From positions 930,001 through 994,000 of the forward strand of contig NZ_JAIVKJ010000001.1 in assembly GCF_020524885.1 (NCBI RefSeq): a DNA stretch of 64,000 bases. Reading direction: 5' to 3'. Source of the stretch: Microbulbifer elongatus. GTDB taxonomy: Bacteria; Pseudomonadota; Gammaproteobacteria; Pseudomonadales; Cellvibrionaceae. The notes under the pieces are model-generated. The model saw only the letters and a list, made by a program, of their open reading frames with translations, was not told the origin of the DNA and ran no database searches. How positions within the stretch are numbered: the first letter of the stretch is position 1; every line of letters starts with the position of its first letter. The translations under genes and the position numbers were made by a program. This document shows positions 9,397 through 17,675 of the stretch, piece after piece.

Positions 9397-10562
9397 GTAT
9401 TTTTGGTTCAGTTGTAAATAGAGCGAACGCACAATCTGTACAGGAAACCAGGCGACATATCAGTCGTGAAGAAAGTGATTTTATTGTACTTTCTCGTATT
9501 GTAATGATCATAGGGTTAGTCTTTCACCACGTGTTTACGTTAACAGGCAGTGAATTCTACCCTCGCCACGCTATAGACCCCAGTACCGCGCACATCGCCG
9601 ATTATCTCAATAGTTTAATTCATTGGATGGCTATGGCAGCGGTGCCCTGCCTAAGTGTAATTTCAGGCTATCTTTTTTTCAGGCGCGAGGTGGTCAATTA
9701 TTTTCAGCTTTTACATCGGCGTATAACGACCGTGCTTTTACCCTCGATTGCCTGGTCGAGCTTCTGGTTTTTTCTCGCCTACCTTGCTTACATTTGGGGG
9801 GCACGTAATGGACATTTTGGGTGGCTTGATTACAGCTTTAATCAGATGGGCCCTAAACTTTACCTTGATGGGGCGCTCGGTATTGGCCGTTTACCATATG
9901 CTATTCAATTTTGGTTTATTCACGATTTGGTTCTGACTTTTGCTTTGTGTCCTGTGATCGGCTGGTTAGCCTCGCGATTGCCTTTAGTTTTTCTTCTCGT
10001 GTTGGGGGGGGTGTGGGGATTTCGCGGTGAATTCTCCCCCTTTTTTTCGCCTAACGTTTTATTTTTCTTTTCCGTTGGGGCCGTTGCGGCTACTACGCGC
10101 TTCGATTTTGACTGGGTGGTACGTATTCTAAGCCCCTTTCGGTGGATTATCGGTGTGGCATTCGTCTCTCTATTGGTGGGTCGTATGTTTCAGGATGCGC
10201 ATAGCTTGCTGGCGTCTTATAAGTATCTTTGTTTGTTGCGGGCAGTAGGTCTGCTTGCGTTTATTTTACTGATGAACTCACTGACTCTACGAGATAATAT
10301 AGCTTTGCGTATATTGCGTTATCTCTCGCCATTTAGTTTTTTCATCTTCGCATTTCACTATCCAGCGTTGGAGTTTATCAGGGAAATAGTTCGTGAAGTG
10401 CCTGGCTACGATAGTGAATTTGGTATGTTAGTGTTTTTCTTTGCGCTGCCGGCTCTGTGTTTGGCGGTGTCAGTGATTATGGCGCAGGGTTTACGTTGGT
10501 TGTCACCTTCGTTGTTCATGTTTGTCAATGGTGGAAGTTCTGGCAGTGGGCGAGGCTCCTAA
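9393..10562 (+). CDS. Acyltransferase family 3 membrane protein
   Basis: A 389-residue multi-pass protein of the acyltransferase-3 (OafA/YrhL-like) type. These enzymes move acyl groups across or at the inner membrane onto sugars, lipids or small molecules. Evidence is the opening ISREESDFIVLSRIVMIIGLVFHH, with a conserved Arg and paired His in the first membrane helix, about ten hydrophobic segments, and a final segment with FFIFAFHYPALEF typical of the family. The ATG overlaps the NRPS stop as ATGA, so translation is coupled, and a GTG 12 bases upstream is less likely. Context suggests it acylates or helps export the NRPS product (inference). Codon use and AT-richness match the NRPS rather than the flanks. 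Confidence 0.8.
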   Translation: MSIFGSVVNRANAQSVQETRRHISREESDFIVLSRIVMIIGLVFHHVFTLTGSEFYPRHAIDPSTAHIADYLNSLIHWMAMAAVPCLSVISGYLFFRREVVNYFQLLHRRITTVLLPSIAWSSFWFFLAYLAYIWGARNGHFGWLDYSFNQMGPKLYLDGALGIGRLPYAIQFWFIHDLVLTFALCPVIGWLASRLPLVFLLVLGGVWGFRGEFSPFFSPNVLFFFSVGAVAATTRFDFDWVVRILSPFRWIIGVAFVSLLVGRMFQDAHSLLASYKYLCLLRAVGLLAFILLMNSLTLRDNIALRILRYLSPFSFFIFAFHYPALEFIREIVREVPGYDSEFGMLVFFFALPALCLAVSVIMAQGLRWLSPSLFMFVNGGSSGSGRGS

Positions 10563-11271
10563 ACTTTTAGGTCGGTCAATGTTGGGATCGAGTTCTTGAG
10601 GTTTCTGATGCTTGGCTTCAACTGGATTGGCTGGTTTTTCATTGGTTTTCGCCCCTTATGTTGTTTGCCTGAAATCCGAGTTTGTCAGGCGAATAGGGTT
10701 TGGCTTCTCATCAAACTATCAACGAATTCTCGATATAGTCTTGGCCGCAATAATGTTTACTGCTTTTAATTACTTTTTTGCACTAGGTTTTTGCTCGATC
10801 GCTGCCGTGGATGTAAAGGAGGGAGTCCACTTCTTGTCTAGTTTGAGTTTTATGTTCTAGGTCAGATGCATCATCGAAGTTTTAGAGTCATGGCGACTGA
10901 ATAGAAGGCTTCTATCTGTGAAGAAATGGCTGATAACACCTTATCTCTTTCGAGGGGTAAGGAGCGGTTAGTGACTCAAAGGCGCAGTAATTTTAGTTTG
11001 CGGTTGACATCGTGCAGGGGAGGCGAATTGCCGGATTTTTGTAATGGTCGCTGCATAACGCTGCCTCCCGCAAGTCGAAATTAAGGCGTGCCGAGAAGAC
11101 TCAGAAAATTGTGGACAGGTATTGTACTTTATCCTGGGCTTGGCGCTCGCTGAATTGCTTAGCGGGGCATGTAATCGTGTTCGATCAGTTTAGGTGTGGG
11201 TTCCACTAATATCGCTGCACTTTACGTGCGAAAAATAAGCCTCCACGACTATTTACGGGTTGAGATAGCGT
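10563..11271. other. Gene-poor stretch after the acyltransferase
   Basis: Contains one short open frame (listed separately) and otherwise nothing I recognise: no RNA gene, no clear terminator and no repeat. It marks the right edge of the AT-rich accessory segment. The next gene on the minus strand returns to the composition of the core genome. Confidence 0.5.
10612..10860 (+). CDS. Short membrane-like open frame, possible remnant
   Basis: An 82-codon frame starting at TTG with two hydrophobic stretches, including RILDIVLAAIMFTAFNYFF. The layout (hydrophobic segment, basic loop, final hydrophobic segment) is loosely like the C-terminus of LysE/RhtB exporters, which would make it a truncated remnant. 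The similarity is weak, the start codon is poor, and an overlapping frame starting at ATG 10608 is equally open. It may not be a gene. Confidence 0.2.
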   Translation: MASTGLAGFSLVFAPYVVCLKSEFVRRIGFGFSSNYQRILDIVLAAIMFTAFNYFFALGFCSIAAVDVKEGVHFLSSLSFMF

Positions 11272-12393
11272 TTAGGGGGGGGGCGGCTCAATACCAATAG
11301 GCCTCGACAACACCTTCAGGTTTTCCAACAACTTTTCCGCCCGCGCGATATTAGCCTGTAGTTCGACGTTGTCTGGGGCCAGTATACGGGCTTCCCGCCA
11401 GACACTTAGGGCCTGGTTGATTTCGCCCTGACTGTACAGCGCATTCCCCCGTCTGATGGCGTAATCAATGCGGGTTTTTACCTGTGTTTCAAATTGAGAC
11501 TGCAGTGGCTTCAGTTGCGGGTGCTGTGGCGCTTGTTGCTGGATTTGGTTCAGTAGCTTCCGCGCACTGAATAGATCGCCGGATCGCAGTGCCTGCTGCA
11601 AGTCAGTAACGGGCATCATTTCAGACTTTTGTGCGGTCGGTTTGGCAGGCTGTGGTTTCGCTGCAGGGCGAAGCTTACGGTTGGTCAGGGCGAGATCCCG
11701 GGCAATAGCGTCTCTCAGTTCTCCATTTTCCGGTTTCCGCAGGTCGTCGCCATACAGGCCTTGCGCGACGGTCAACGCCCGGTGCGCGAGCACATAGTCT
11801 TTCCGATTTCTGCGCTGAATCGCGAGCTGCGCATACTCAGTAAGTGATTGCGCAGATGCTCGGCGCTTGCGATTAAAGTTTTTCAGCTCCAGCCAGCTCA
11901 ATACTCCCGGGCCCTGAAGCTGTTGTAGGCGCTGGTAGGCCTCTGCGTCTTTCAGCAGTTGTTCGCCCTGGTGTATTGCCAGTTCCATCCGTACACGCTC
12001 TGCGTGTACCTGGCGTCGCTCCGACAGTTGCTGCTGTGCGATGTTGAGCCGCTGGCTGTTCGGGAGTATTCGTACCGCACCCTCTAATAGCTGCTCCGCA
12101 CCTAGCCAGTCTCCACGGTGCTCCAGGCGCTCAGCGCTGCGGATGGCGCTGCGTTCGAATTGTTGCAGATTGTCATGCAAACGCCGTATGCGTTGTTGCA
12201 CTGCCGGCGTAGTCGTATTCAGCTTATGTAGCTGCTCGAGCTCGGCGGAGTCTTCACGTATCTGATACAAGGATTCTGTTGAAAAGCCTTCCAGTCCCTC
12301 AGGGCGGGGCGAGACCAGACTGCAGCTCGGTAGAAGCGGCAGTAGTAGGAATAAGGTACAAAAACAAAATGACGCTAACCGGCGATCATGCAT
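11272..12393 (-). CDS. Lipoprotein with TPR-like helical repeats
   Basis: A 373-residue predicted lipoprotein. The signal peptide ends in the lipobox LPSC with Cys24. The rest is Gln/Leu/Arg-rich and helical, with TPR-like segments near the C-terminus (RIDYAIRRGNALYSQGEI followed by NQALSVWREARILAPDN). It probably acts as a periplasmic scaffold, but the partner is unknown. Its ATG overlaps the end of the cyclase gene by 8 bp, so the two are co-translated and may work together. The last codons are proline encoded by a run of nine C residues (on the coding strand) directly before the stop, where slippage could change the C-terminus. Confidence 0.75.
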   Translation of the reverse strand: MHDRRLASFCFCTLFLLLPLLPSCSLVSPRPEGLEGFSTESLYQIREDSAELEQLHKLNTTTPAVQQRIRRLHDNLQQFERSAIRSAERLEHRGDWLGAEQLLEGAVRILPNSQRLNIAQQQLSERRQVHAERVRMELAIHQGEQLLKDAEAYQRLQQLQGPGVLSWLELKNFNRKRRASAQSLTEYAQLAIQRRNRKDYVLAHRALTVAQGLYGDDLRKPENGELRDAIARDLALTNRKLRPAAKPQPAKPTAQKSEMMPVTDLQQALRSGDLFSARKLLNQIQQQAPQHPQLKPLQSQFETQVKTRIDYAIRRGNALYSQGEINQALSVWREARILAPDNVELQANIARAEKLLENLKVLSRPIGIEPPPP

Positions 12394-13918
12394 GATCGAC
12401 AGCCTGCCTGTACTGTTGGTGGGGCAGGGGGGTTAGCACTTCTTTCAGGTTTGCCTGCAGCTGTGCTTGGAAGTCACGGTGGATATTCTGCACAGAATAG
12501 ATCTGGACTGGAGTGGACTTGCCGCGAATGGGCAGGAGCTGCTCGGACTGCGTGATAATGCGTGGCTGTAACATGGTCGCCATTTGTTTTCGAATTACGG
12601 TTTGACCGGGTTCAGCCTCGCTGCACAGGCGAGAGGCAAGGTTGACGGCATCGCCGACGACAGTGTATTCCATTCTTTCATCCGAGCCCAGATTTCCGGC
12701 CAGCATGGCGCCACTGTTGATGCCGATACGAAAATGCACTTCGGGGCGACCGTCAGCGCGTCGTTGTTCGTTCAGTTGTTGGGCCAGCTGCTGAATTAAT
12801 ATAGCGCAGCTGACAGCGTTAAACATATGGTCGCTGTCATCTTCCGTCACGCCAAATACCAACATTGCACAGTCGCCGATAAACTTGTCGACCACCCCGC
12901 TATACAGCGTACAAGCGCGAGAAATGTACGAAAAATACTCGTTCAACAGTTCGGAAACCTGACTGGGCTGTAACTTTTCCGACATGGCGGTAAAGCCTGT
13001 AATGTCCGCGAAAAGCACGGTCCCCTCGATTGGCCGGTCCACCAGCCGCACCTCGTCCAGGTTGGCGAGTACTTTGTCGGCAACATTTTTCGACACATAG
13101 CGGGAAAAAACCTGCTCTACCTGGGATTTTTTCAGCAGGCCCGCGGCCATATTGTTGAAGCCTTCGAACAGGAAACCGATCTCATCGTTGCGCTGCTGGT
13201 CTATCCGGGTTGCGAGATTACCGCGGCCGATAGCCTCGGTAGCCTCCATCAAATGGTGAATCGGCTGAGAAAGCCGGCGGCTAAGCCAGTAAGCCAATAG
13301 GGATGCCAGTAGTGTCATGGCGAGGGTCGCGTAGATGATCGCGTTGCGAGCCTCGGTGGCGGCCTGATCCATCAGCGATGCGGACAGTGTCACCACCACG
13401 GATCCGGCGCGGACGCCCTGGAAATCGGCGGGGGCGATGAAGCTGATCAAGCGCTCTTGTGAGCCATTAACTGTTTCTTGAAACCAGGCGCGGGAAGTGA
13501 CACCGGTGCTGTTTGCGGAATCCAGCAGTTTTACAGTCAGGCTCGGCTGGGCACCGCTTGCCGTGAGCAATACGCCATCGTGGGAGTAAATAGCCGACCC
13601 GAGAATACGCTCCTCCTGCCCCAGATTGGCAGTGAGCATGCGCAGGTTCAGGTTGTTCTCCGACAGGATTGGCTCGCTGGCCTGCTTTGCCAGCTGTAGC
13701 GCCATAGTGGTACCGAAGTCGTGTAGCTGGGTCCGCATCAGACGGTTCTGGTTCTCACTGATCAGCAAGCCGAGGCTCGTCATACCCAGCACCAACAGGA
13801 GCGTCATGACCACGGCCAATTTGAAGGCAATAGGCACATGCTTGGGGCGCAACCGGCTCAGGAAACCACTCAGGCCGCGGCCGATTTGCCGCGATATGAC
13901 TTTTGACTTGGTTATCAA
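12386..13918 (-). CDS. Membrane class III adenylate cyclase with HAMP domain
   Basis: A 510-residue sensor cyclase expected to make cAMP from ATP. One membrane helix at about 31-54, a periplasmic sensor region, a second helix at about 193-212, then a HAMP linker and the catalytic domain from about 290. Metal-binding aspartates are D305 in VLFADITGFT and D349 in DKFIGD. K345 and T419 fit the adenine-specifying pair of class IIIb cyclases, and the transition-state residues are N426 and R430 in VNLASR. Since all key residues are present it should be active. It is the first gene of a two-gene unit with the lipoprotein. Confidence 0.9.
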   Translation of the reverse strand: MITKSKVISRQIGRGLSGFLSRLRPKHVPIAFKLAVVMTLLLVLGMTSLGLLISENQNRLMRTQLHDFGTTMALQLAKQASEPILSENNLNLRMLTANLGQEERILGSAIYSHDGVLLTASGAQPSLTVKLLDSANSTGVTSRAWFQETVNGSQERLISFIAPADFQGVRAGSVVVTLSASLMDQAATEARNAIIYATLAMTLLASLLAYWLSRRLSQPIHHLMEATEAIGRGNLATRIDQQRNDEIGFLFEGFNNMAAGLLKKSQVEQVFSRYVSKNVADKVLANLDEVRLVDRPIEGTVLFADITGFTAMSEKLQPSQVSELLNEYFSYISRACTLYSGVVDKFIGDCAMLVFGVTEDDSDHMFNAVSCAILIQQLAQQLNEQRRADGRPEVHFRIGINSGAMLAGNLGSDERMEYTVVGDAVNLASRLCSEAEPGQTVIRKQMATMLQPRIITQSEQLLPIRGKSTPVQIYSVQNIHRDFQAQLQANLKEVLTPLPHQQYRQAVDHA

Positions 13919-14243
13919 CGGATGCGCTCTTCTTTAACTCTTTGTTATATGCCAGTGGTGCTCGGGCAATGCAGGGGCGAACTATAGCAGTTTTGGGTGA
14001 TTTTATGACCAGTTGAGGCCGTTAAAACGGTGACGTAACTAGGTGAAATACCTGCCGGGGGCTGGTAGCATTCTGCCGCGACGAGGAATCCGAACAGATT
14101 CTCGATTCCACCATTAGTCGCAGTACAATTTCCCAATAAAAGTGACTGGTTATTTCTGCGCAAGGCAGCAGACGCGAAGTTTAGTGCTTTATCTTGTTTT
14201 TGATAATGAGTATCATTTCGTGAATTGAACATCAGGAGTGTTT
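13919..14243. promoter_or_regulatory. Divergent intergenic region, cyclase and iron operon
   Basis: Separates the leftward cyclase gene from the rightward iron operon and so must carry both promoters. Apart from the Fur-box-like site close to the right end (14202-14219) I see no other convincing element. A small palindrome CCGTTAAAACGG lies near 14018-14030. Confidence 0.5.
14202..14219 (+). promoter_or_regulatory. Fur-box-like operator
   Basis: GATAATGAGTATCATTTC matches the 19-bp Fur consensus at 14 positions and contains the perfect dyad TGATA/TATCA. It ends 24 bases before the ATG of the first gene of an iron-uptake operon, where bound Fur would block transcription. Iron repression is therefore likely. 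Confidence 0.8.
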
Positions 14244-15062
14244 ATGCAATCTCTAAAACGTTTACGGAAGAATCGCGGTTTGGGCCTGGTATTTGGCCTG
14301 TTTGCTCTGGTAGCTGCTGGCCAGGTATCCGCCAATGGAGCCATTGGTGACCACGTCAACGATCTGAAAGGGCACCTGGGGCAGTACTCCGAGGAAGTGA
14401 CCTGGTTGATTGGCAAGTACGACGGGGTGGTCGATACCTATGAGGCCCAGGGGCAAAAAGCGGTTGAAACTCAGCAGCTGGTGGATTTCTGGGAAGAAGT
14501 GGACTTTCACTCCGCTATAGAAACCAACTACGTCCCCGTTTATGCCAACATCTGGCAGGGTATTTATGGCATCAAGCAGGCCATCGAAGCTGGCAAGCCA
14601 GTGGACGAAGTGCGTGCCGAGCAGGAAAAACTGAACAGTGCCTTCTGGCAGGCGCTCGGTGCAGTGAAACTTGCTTCCCAGTTCCAGGAAAAGGGCCTGC
14701 TGGCAAAGATCCAGACCACCGAATCTGAGCCCACCACCATGCCGGAGACTCTGGACGACATCAAACACCGTCTGGACCGTGTTGTGGCAAAATACGCCGA
14801 GCAATTGCCGGAAGCTGCTACCACCATCGTACACGACACTTATCTGAACCGCTTTGAAGGGGTAGAGGGTGCGCTGATCGAGCAGGACGCGGCACTGGTG
14901 GAAGACCTGGAAAAAGATTTCAACGTGACCCTGCCGCAGGCGCTGGACGGAAAAGCCAGTGTTGATGATGTGCGCAAGGTGGTTGAGGCCATGCAGGCCA
15001 AACTGGATCGAGCCAAGTCGCTTCTTTTGGAAGCGGAGAAAAAACGCAAAGACGTGTTCTAG
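14244..15062 (+). CDS. Periplasmic protein resembling FTR1 periplasmic region
   Basis: A 272-residue exported, helical, acidic protein with a signal peptide ending near VSANGA (about residue 31). The C-terminal half, with HDTYLNRFEGVEGALIEQ followed by a spaced LE and F pattern, resembles the periplasmic N-terminal region of FTR1-type iron permeases, which holds repeated acidic helical units. The N-terminal half has a related layout around VDFHSAIETNYVPVY. I infer a periplasmic iron-binding or iron-delivery role, supported by the Fur box just upstream and the Fe3+ transporter genes just downstream. The ATG was chosen over an in-frame GTG six bases upstream because AGGAG at 14234-14238 overlaps that GTG. 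Confidence 0.65.
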   Translation: MQSLKRLRKNRGLGLVFGLFALVAAGQVSANGAIGDHVNDLKGHLGQYSEEVTWLIGKYDGVVDTYEAQGQKAVETQQLVDFWEEVDFHSAIETNYVPVYANIWQGIYGIKQAIEAGKPVDEVRAEQEKLNSAFWQALGAVKLASQFQEKGLLAKIQTTESEPTTMPETLDDIKHRLDRVVAKYAEQLPEAATTIVHDTYLNRFEGVEGALIEQDAALVEDLEKDFNVTLPQALDGKASVDDVRKVVEAMQAKLDRAKSLLLEAEKKRKDVF

Positions 15063-15106
15063 TAATTTGGCAACCCGGCCCTGAAATGCCTCAGTAAGGA
15101 CAATAC

Positions 15107-16144
15107 GTGCAGCGCAGAGCTTTTTTACACAACCTGGCTGCAGTTGGTGCTATCAGCTGCATGCCTATATTCATCCAGCGCAGCCTTGCGGCGGACGGTG
15201 GTGCCGTCTCAGTGGACCAGTTGCCGAAGCTGGAAGGGGATATCACGCTCTACCTTGGAAGAGGGGAGGGCGGGCTCTACGAAAATGTCCTTGAGGCCAT
15301 CCGCAAGCGCAATCCCAAACTGAATCTGAAAATCCGCCGCGGTGCTACGGCGGCGCTGGCCAATAGTATTGTGGCCGAGGCCAAGGCTGGCGTGCGTCGC
15401 GCAGATGTGTTCTGGGCGGTGGACTCCGGGGCAATTGGCCTGGTGAGTGATGCTGGGCTGGCGCGTCCGTTGCCTGCGGATCTTACCAGCCAGCTCAAAC
15501 CGGGTTTTCAGTACCCCCAATGGGCGCCGGTTACCGGGCGTATCCGTACCCTGCCATACAATACCGATCGCCTGACGCCGGAGCAGATTCCGGAAAGCGT
15601 TATGGCACTTGCCGACAGCGACCTGTCCATCGGCTGGGCTCCGGCCTACGCGTCTTTCCAGTCTTTCATTACGGCGATGCGTTTGTTGGAGGGCGAGAAG
15701 GCGACGGAAGCATGGCTGCGGGGTGTCAGCCGGCAGGCTACCAATTATGCCGGGGAACTGGGTGTTGTGATGGCCGTAGAGCGCGGCGAAGTGGACCTGG
15801 GATTTGCCAACCACTACTACACCTTGCGTCTGAAAAATGGCAAGCCAAATGCAAAAGTGGACCTCGCCTTCACCAAAAATGATGCAGGCTGCCTGGTTAA
15901 TGCCTCCGGAATCCTGGCATTGTCCGACGGTGATCTGCCGATCAATTTTATCCGTTACCTGCTGACCAAAGAAGTGCAGGCTTACCTTGCCAGCGAAGCC
16001 TATGAAATCCCGCTGGCCAATGGCGTCAAGCCACCACAGGGGCTGCCGGCGCTCGATACCATATCTCCGCCCAAGGTTGACCTGACGCAGCTGGCAGATC
16101 TACGTCCCACCCTGAATCTGATGCGCCGTGTCGGGGTTCTATGA
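15107..16144 (+). CDS. Iron(III) ABC transporter substrate-binding protein, FbpA-like
   Basis: A 345-residue periplasmic binding protein of the ferric-iron family. The N-terminus MQRRAFLHNLAAVGAI has the twin-arginine pattern (RRAFL), so export is probably by the Tat route. The body has the family blocks LYLGRGEGGLYENVLEAI near the start, ADVFWAVDSGAI, and LPYNTDRLTPEQIP. The start is GTG, and the stop overlaps the permease ATG (ATGA). It should deliver iron to the permease encoded next. It lacks an obvious double-Tyr iron motif that I could place with confidence, so the exact ligand is inferred from the operon. Confidence 0.8.
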   Translation: MQRRAFLHNLAAVGAISCMPIFIQRSLAADGGAVSVDQLPKLEGDITLYLGRGEGGLYENVLEAIRKRNPKLNLKIRRGATAALANSIVAEAKAGVRRADVFWAVDSGAIGLVSDAGLARPLPADLTSQLKPGFQYPQWAPVTGRIRTLPYNTDRLTPEQIPESVMALADSDLSIGWAPAYASFQSFITAMRLLEGEKATEAWLRGVSRQATNYAGELGVVMAVERGEVDLGFANHYYTLRLKNGKPNAKVDLAFTKNDAGCLVNASGILALSDGDLPINFIRYLLTKEVQAYLASEAYEIPLANGVKPPQGLPALDTISPPKVDLTQLADLRPTLNLMRRVGVL

Positions 16145-17667
16145 ACCCGCGATACGGATTGCGATGGCCGGCGTCTTATCCGCTGGCACTGGTGATTGCT
16201 GTGCTGGCTCTTGTGCCGGTCGGCGTGCTGATGGGGTTGGCTTCTGACAGCGCAGAGCTGTTTGATGCGCACAATCTCAAGGTTCTCACCAATACCCTTT
16301 TACTGATGTTTTTCACCGTGCTCGGGTCTGTGGTGATCGGCGTACCGCTGGCGTTGATCACGGCGTATGTGCAGGTCCCCTGGCGGAAGCTTTGGCTGAT
16401 CGTGTTGGCTGCGCCGCTGGCGATTCCCAGTTACATCGGTGCGTTTACCCTTTATGCGGCGTTTGGTCGCGGTGGCGAAATTCAGCAATTGCTGGGACTG
16501 CCGATGCCCTCGGTCAAAGGACTTGCCGGTGCAACACTGGTTATGACTCTCTACTCATATCCCTTTGTAATGCTTACAACCCGTGCTTCGCTGCTGAGCC
16601 TCGATGCCAGTCTGGTAAACGCTGCGCGCACATTGGGCATGACCGTTGGCGTCAGTTTGTGGCGGGTGGTGCTACCCCGCGTGGCGACCGGAATTGCCGC
16701 GGGTGCGCTGTTGGTTGCGCTCTATACCCTGTCGGACTTTGGGACGCCGGCCATCATGCGCCTGGATACCTTCACCCGGGTGATTTTCGTTGAGTACAAC
16801 GCCTTTGGCCTCAGCCAGGCGGCAATGTTGTCTCTGCAGTTGCTGGTGATTGTCGGGTTGGTTTTGTTTCTGGAATCCCGAGTGCGTGGCAGTAAAGAGC
16901 GCCCCGGTCGCCACCTTACACTCTGGCCGTCGCGGGGACAGAAGTGGCTGATGGTGCTGGTATTTGCGCCAGTGATTCTTCTCTCTATCGTGTTGCCGCT
17001 AGTGGTATTTGGTGTCTGGCTGATGCGCGAAGGCACCGGTGGTTTCGATTTTTCTTACGCGTGGAACTCTGCCCATGCGTCTTTCCTCGCCGCTCTGGTG
17101 GCTGTGATCCTGGCGATCCCTGTGGCCCATGCGGCGATCGCCGGCCGTGCCGGGCGCTTTATGGAGCGGCTGACTTACTTCGGTTTCGGTGTCCCCGGGA
17201 TCGTGATGGGGACCGCGCTGGTATACGTCGGGCTGCAATTGCCGTTTCTGTATCAGACCCTTGGCCTGTTGGTGCTGGCCTATGTGTTGCGGTTCTTGCC
17301 GCTGGCGGTGGGGTCGGTGCGTTCCACTGCGGAAGGGCTGGACCCGAGTCTGGTCAAGGCGGCGAGATTGCTTGGCGCCAGCCCGCGGGAGGCATTTCAG
17401 CGAATCACGCTGCCGCTGACCATTCGCGGCATGGTGGCTGGGGCCGCGCTGGTTTTCCTTGAGGCTATGCGGGAGCTGCCGGCGACCTTGATGCTCGGCC
17501 CGACCGGCTTTGAAACTCTGGCCACCTACTTGTGGCGGGTGTATGAGGCGGGTTATTTTGGCCGCGCGGCCATTCCCGGCCTGCTGCTGGTATTGATGTC
17601 AGCGCTGGGTCTCGCGTTGATGCTATCTGGTGAGCGCCGCGCCGAATTTGATGTTACTGGGAAATAA
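16141..17667 (+). CDS. Iron(III) ABC transporter permease, FbpB-like
   Basis: A 508-residue inner-membrane permease made of two tandem binding-protein-dependent transport domains, each ending in an EAA-type loop: NAARTLGMTVGVSLWRVVLP in the first half and KAARLLGASPREAFQRITLP in the second. About twelve hydrophobic segments are visible. This fused double-domain form is typical of FbpB/SfuB-type ferric-iron permeases. It overlaps the binding-protein gene by 4 bp and is 8 bp from the ATPase gene, so all three are one operon. Confidence 0.9.
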   Translation: MNPRYGLRWPASYPLALVIAVLALVPVGVLMGLASDSAELFDAHNLKVLTNTLLLMFFTVLGSVVIGVPLALITAYVQVPWRKLWLIVLAAPLAIPSYIGAFTLYAAFGRGGEIQQLLGLPMPSVKGLAGATLVMTLYSYPFVMLTTRASLLSLDASLVNAARTLGMTVGVSLWRVVLPRVATGIAAGALLVALYTLSDFGTPAIMRLDTFTRVIFVEYNAFGLSQAAMLSLQLLVIVGLVLFLESRVRGSKERPGRHLTLWPSRGQKWLMVLVFAPVILLSIVLPLVVFGVWLMREGTGGFDFSYAWNSAHASFLAALVAVILAIPVAHAAIAGRAGRFMERLTYFGFGVPGIVMGTALVYVGLQLPFLYQTLGLLVLAYVLRFLPLAVGSVRSTAEGLDPSLVKAARLLGASPREAFQRITLPLTIRGMVAGAALVFLEAMRELPATLMLGPTGFETLATYLWRVYEAGYFGRAAIPGLLLVLMSALGLALMLSGERRAEFDVTGK

Positions 17668-17675
17668 GCGCAGTC

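Noticed and set aside
13945..14232. 95-codon minus-strand frame between the cyclase and the iron operon
   Set aside because: It overlaps the Fur box and both promoter regions, has no ribosome-binding site or family-like features, and is probably chance.
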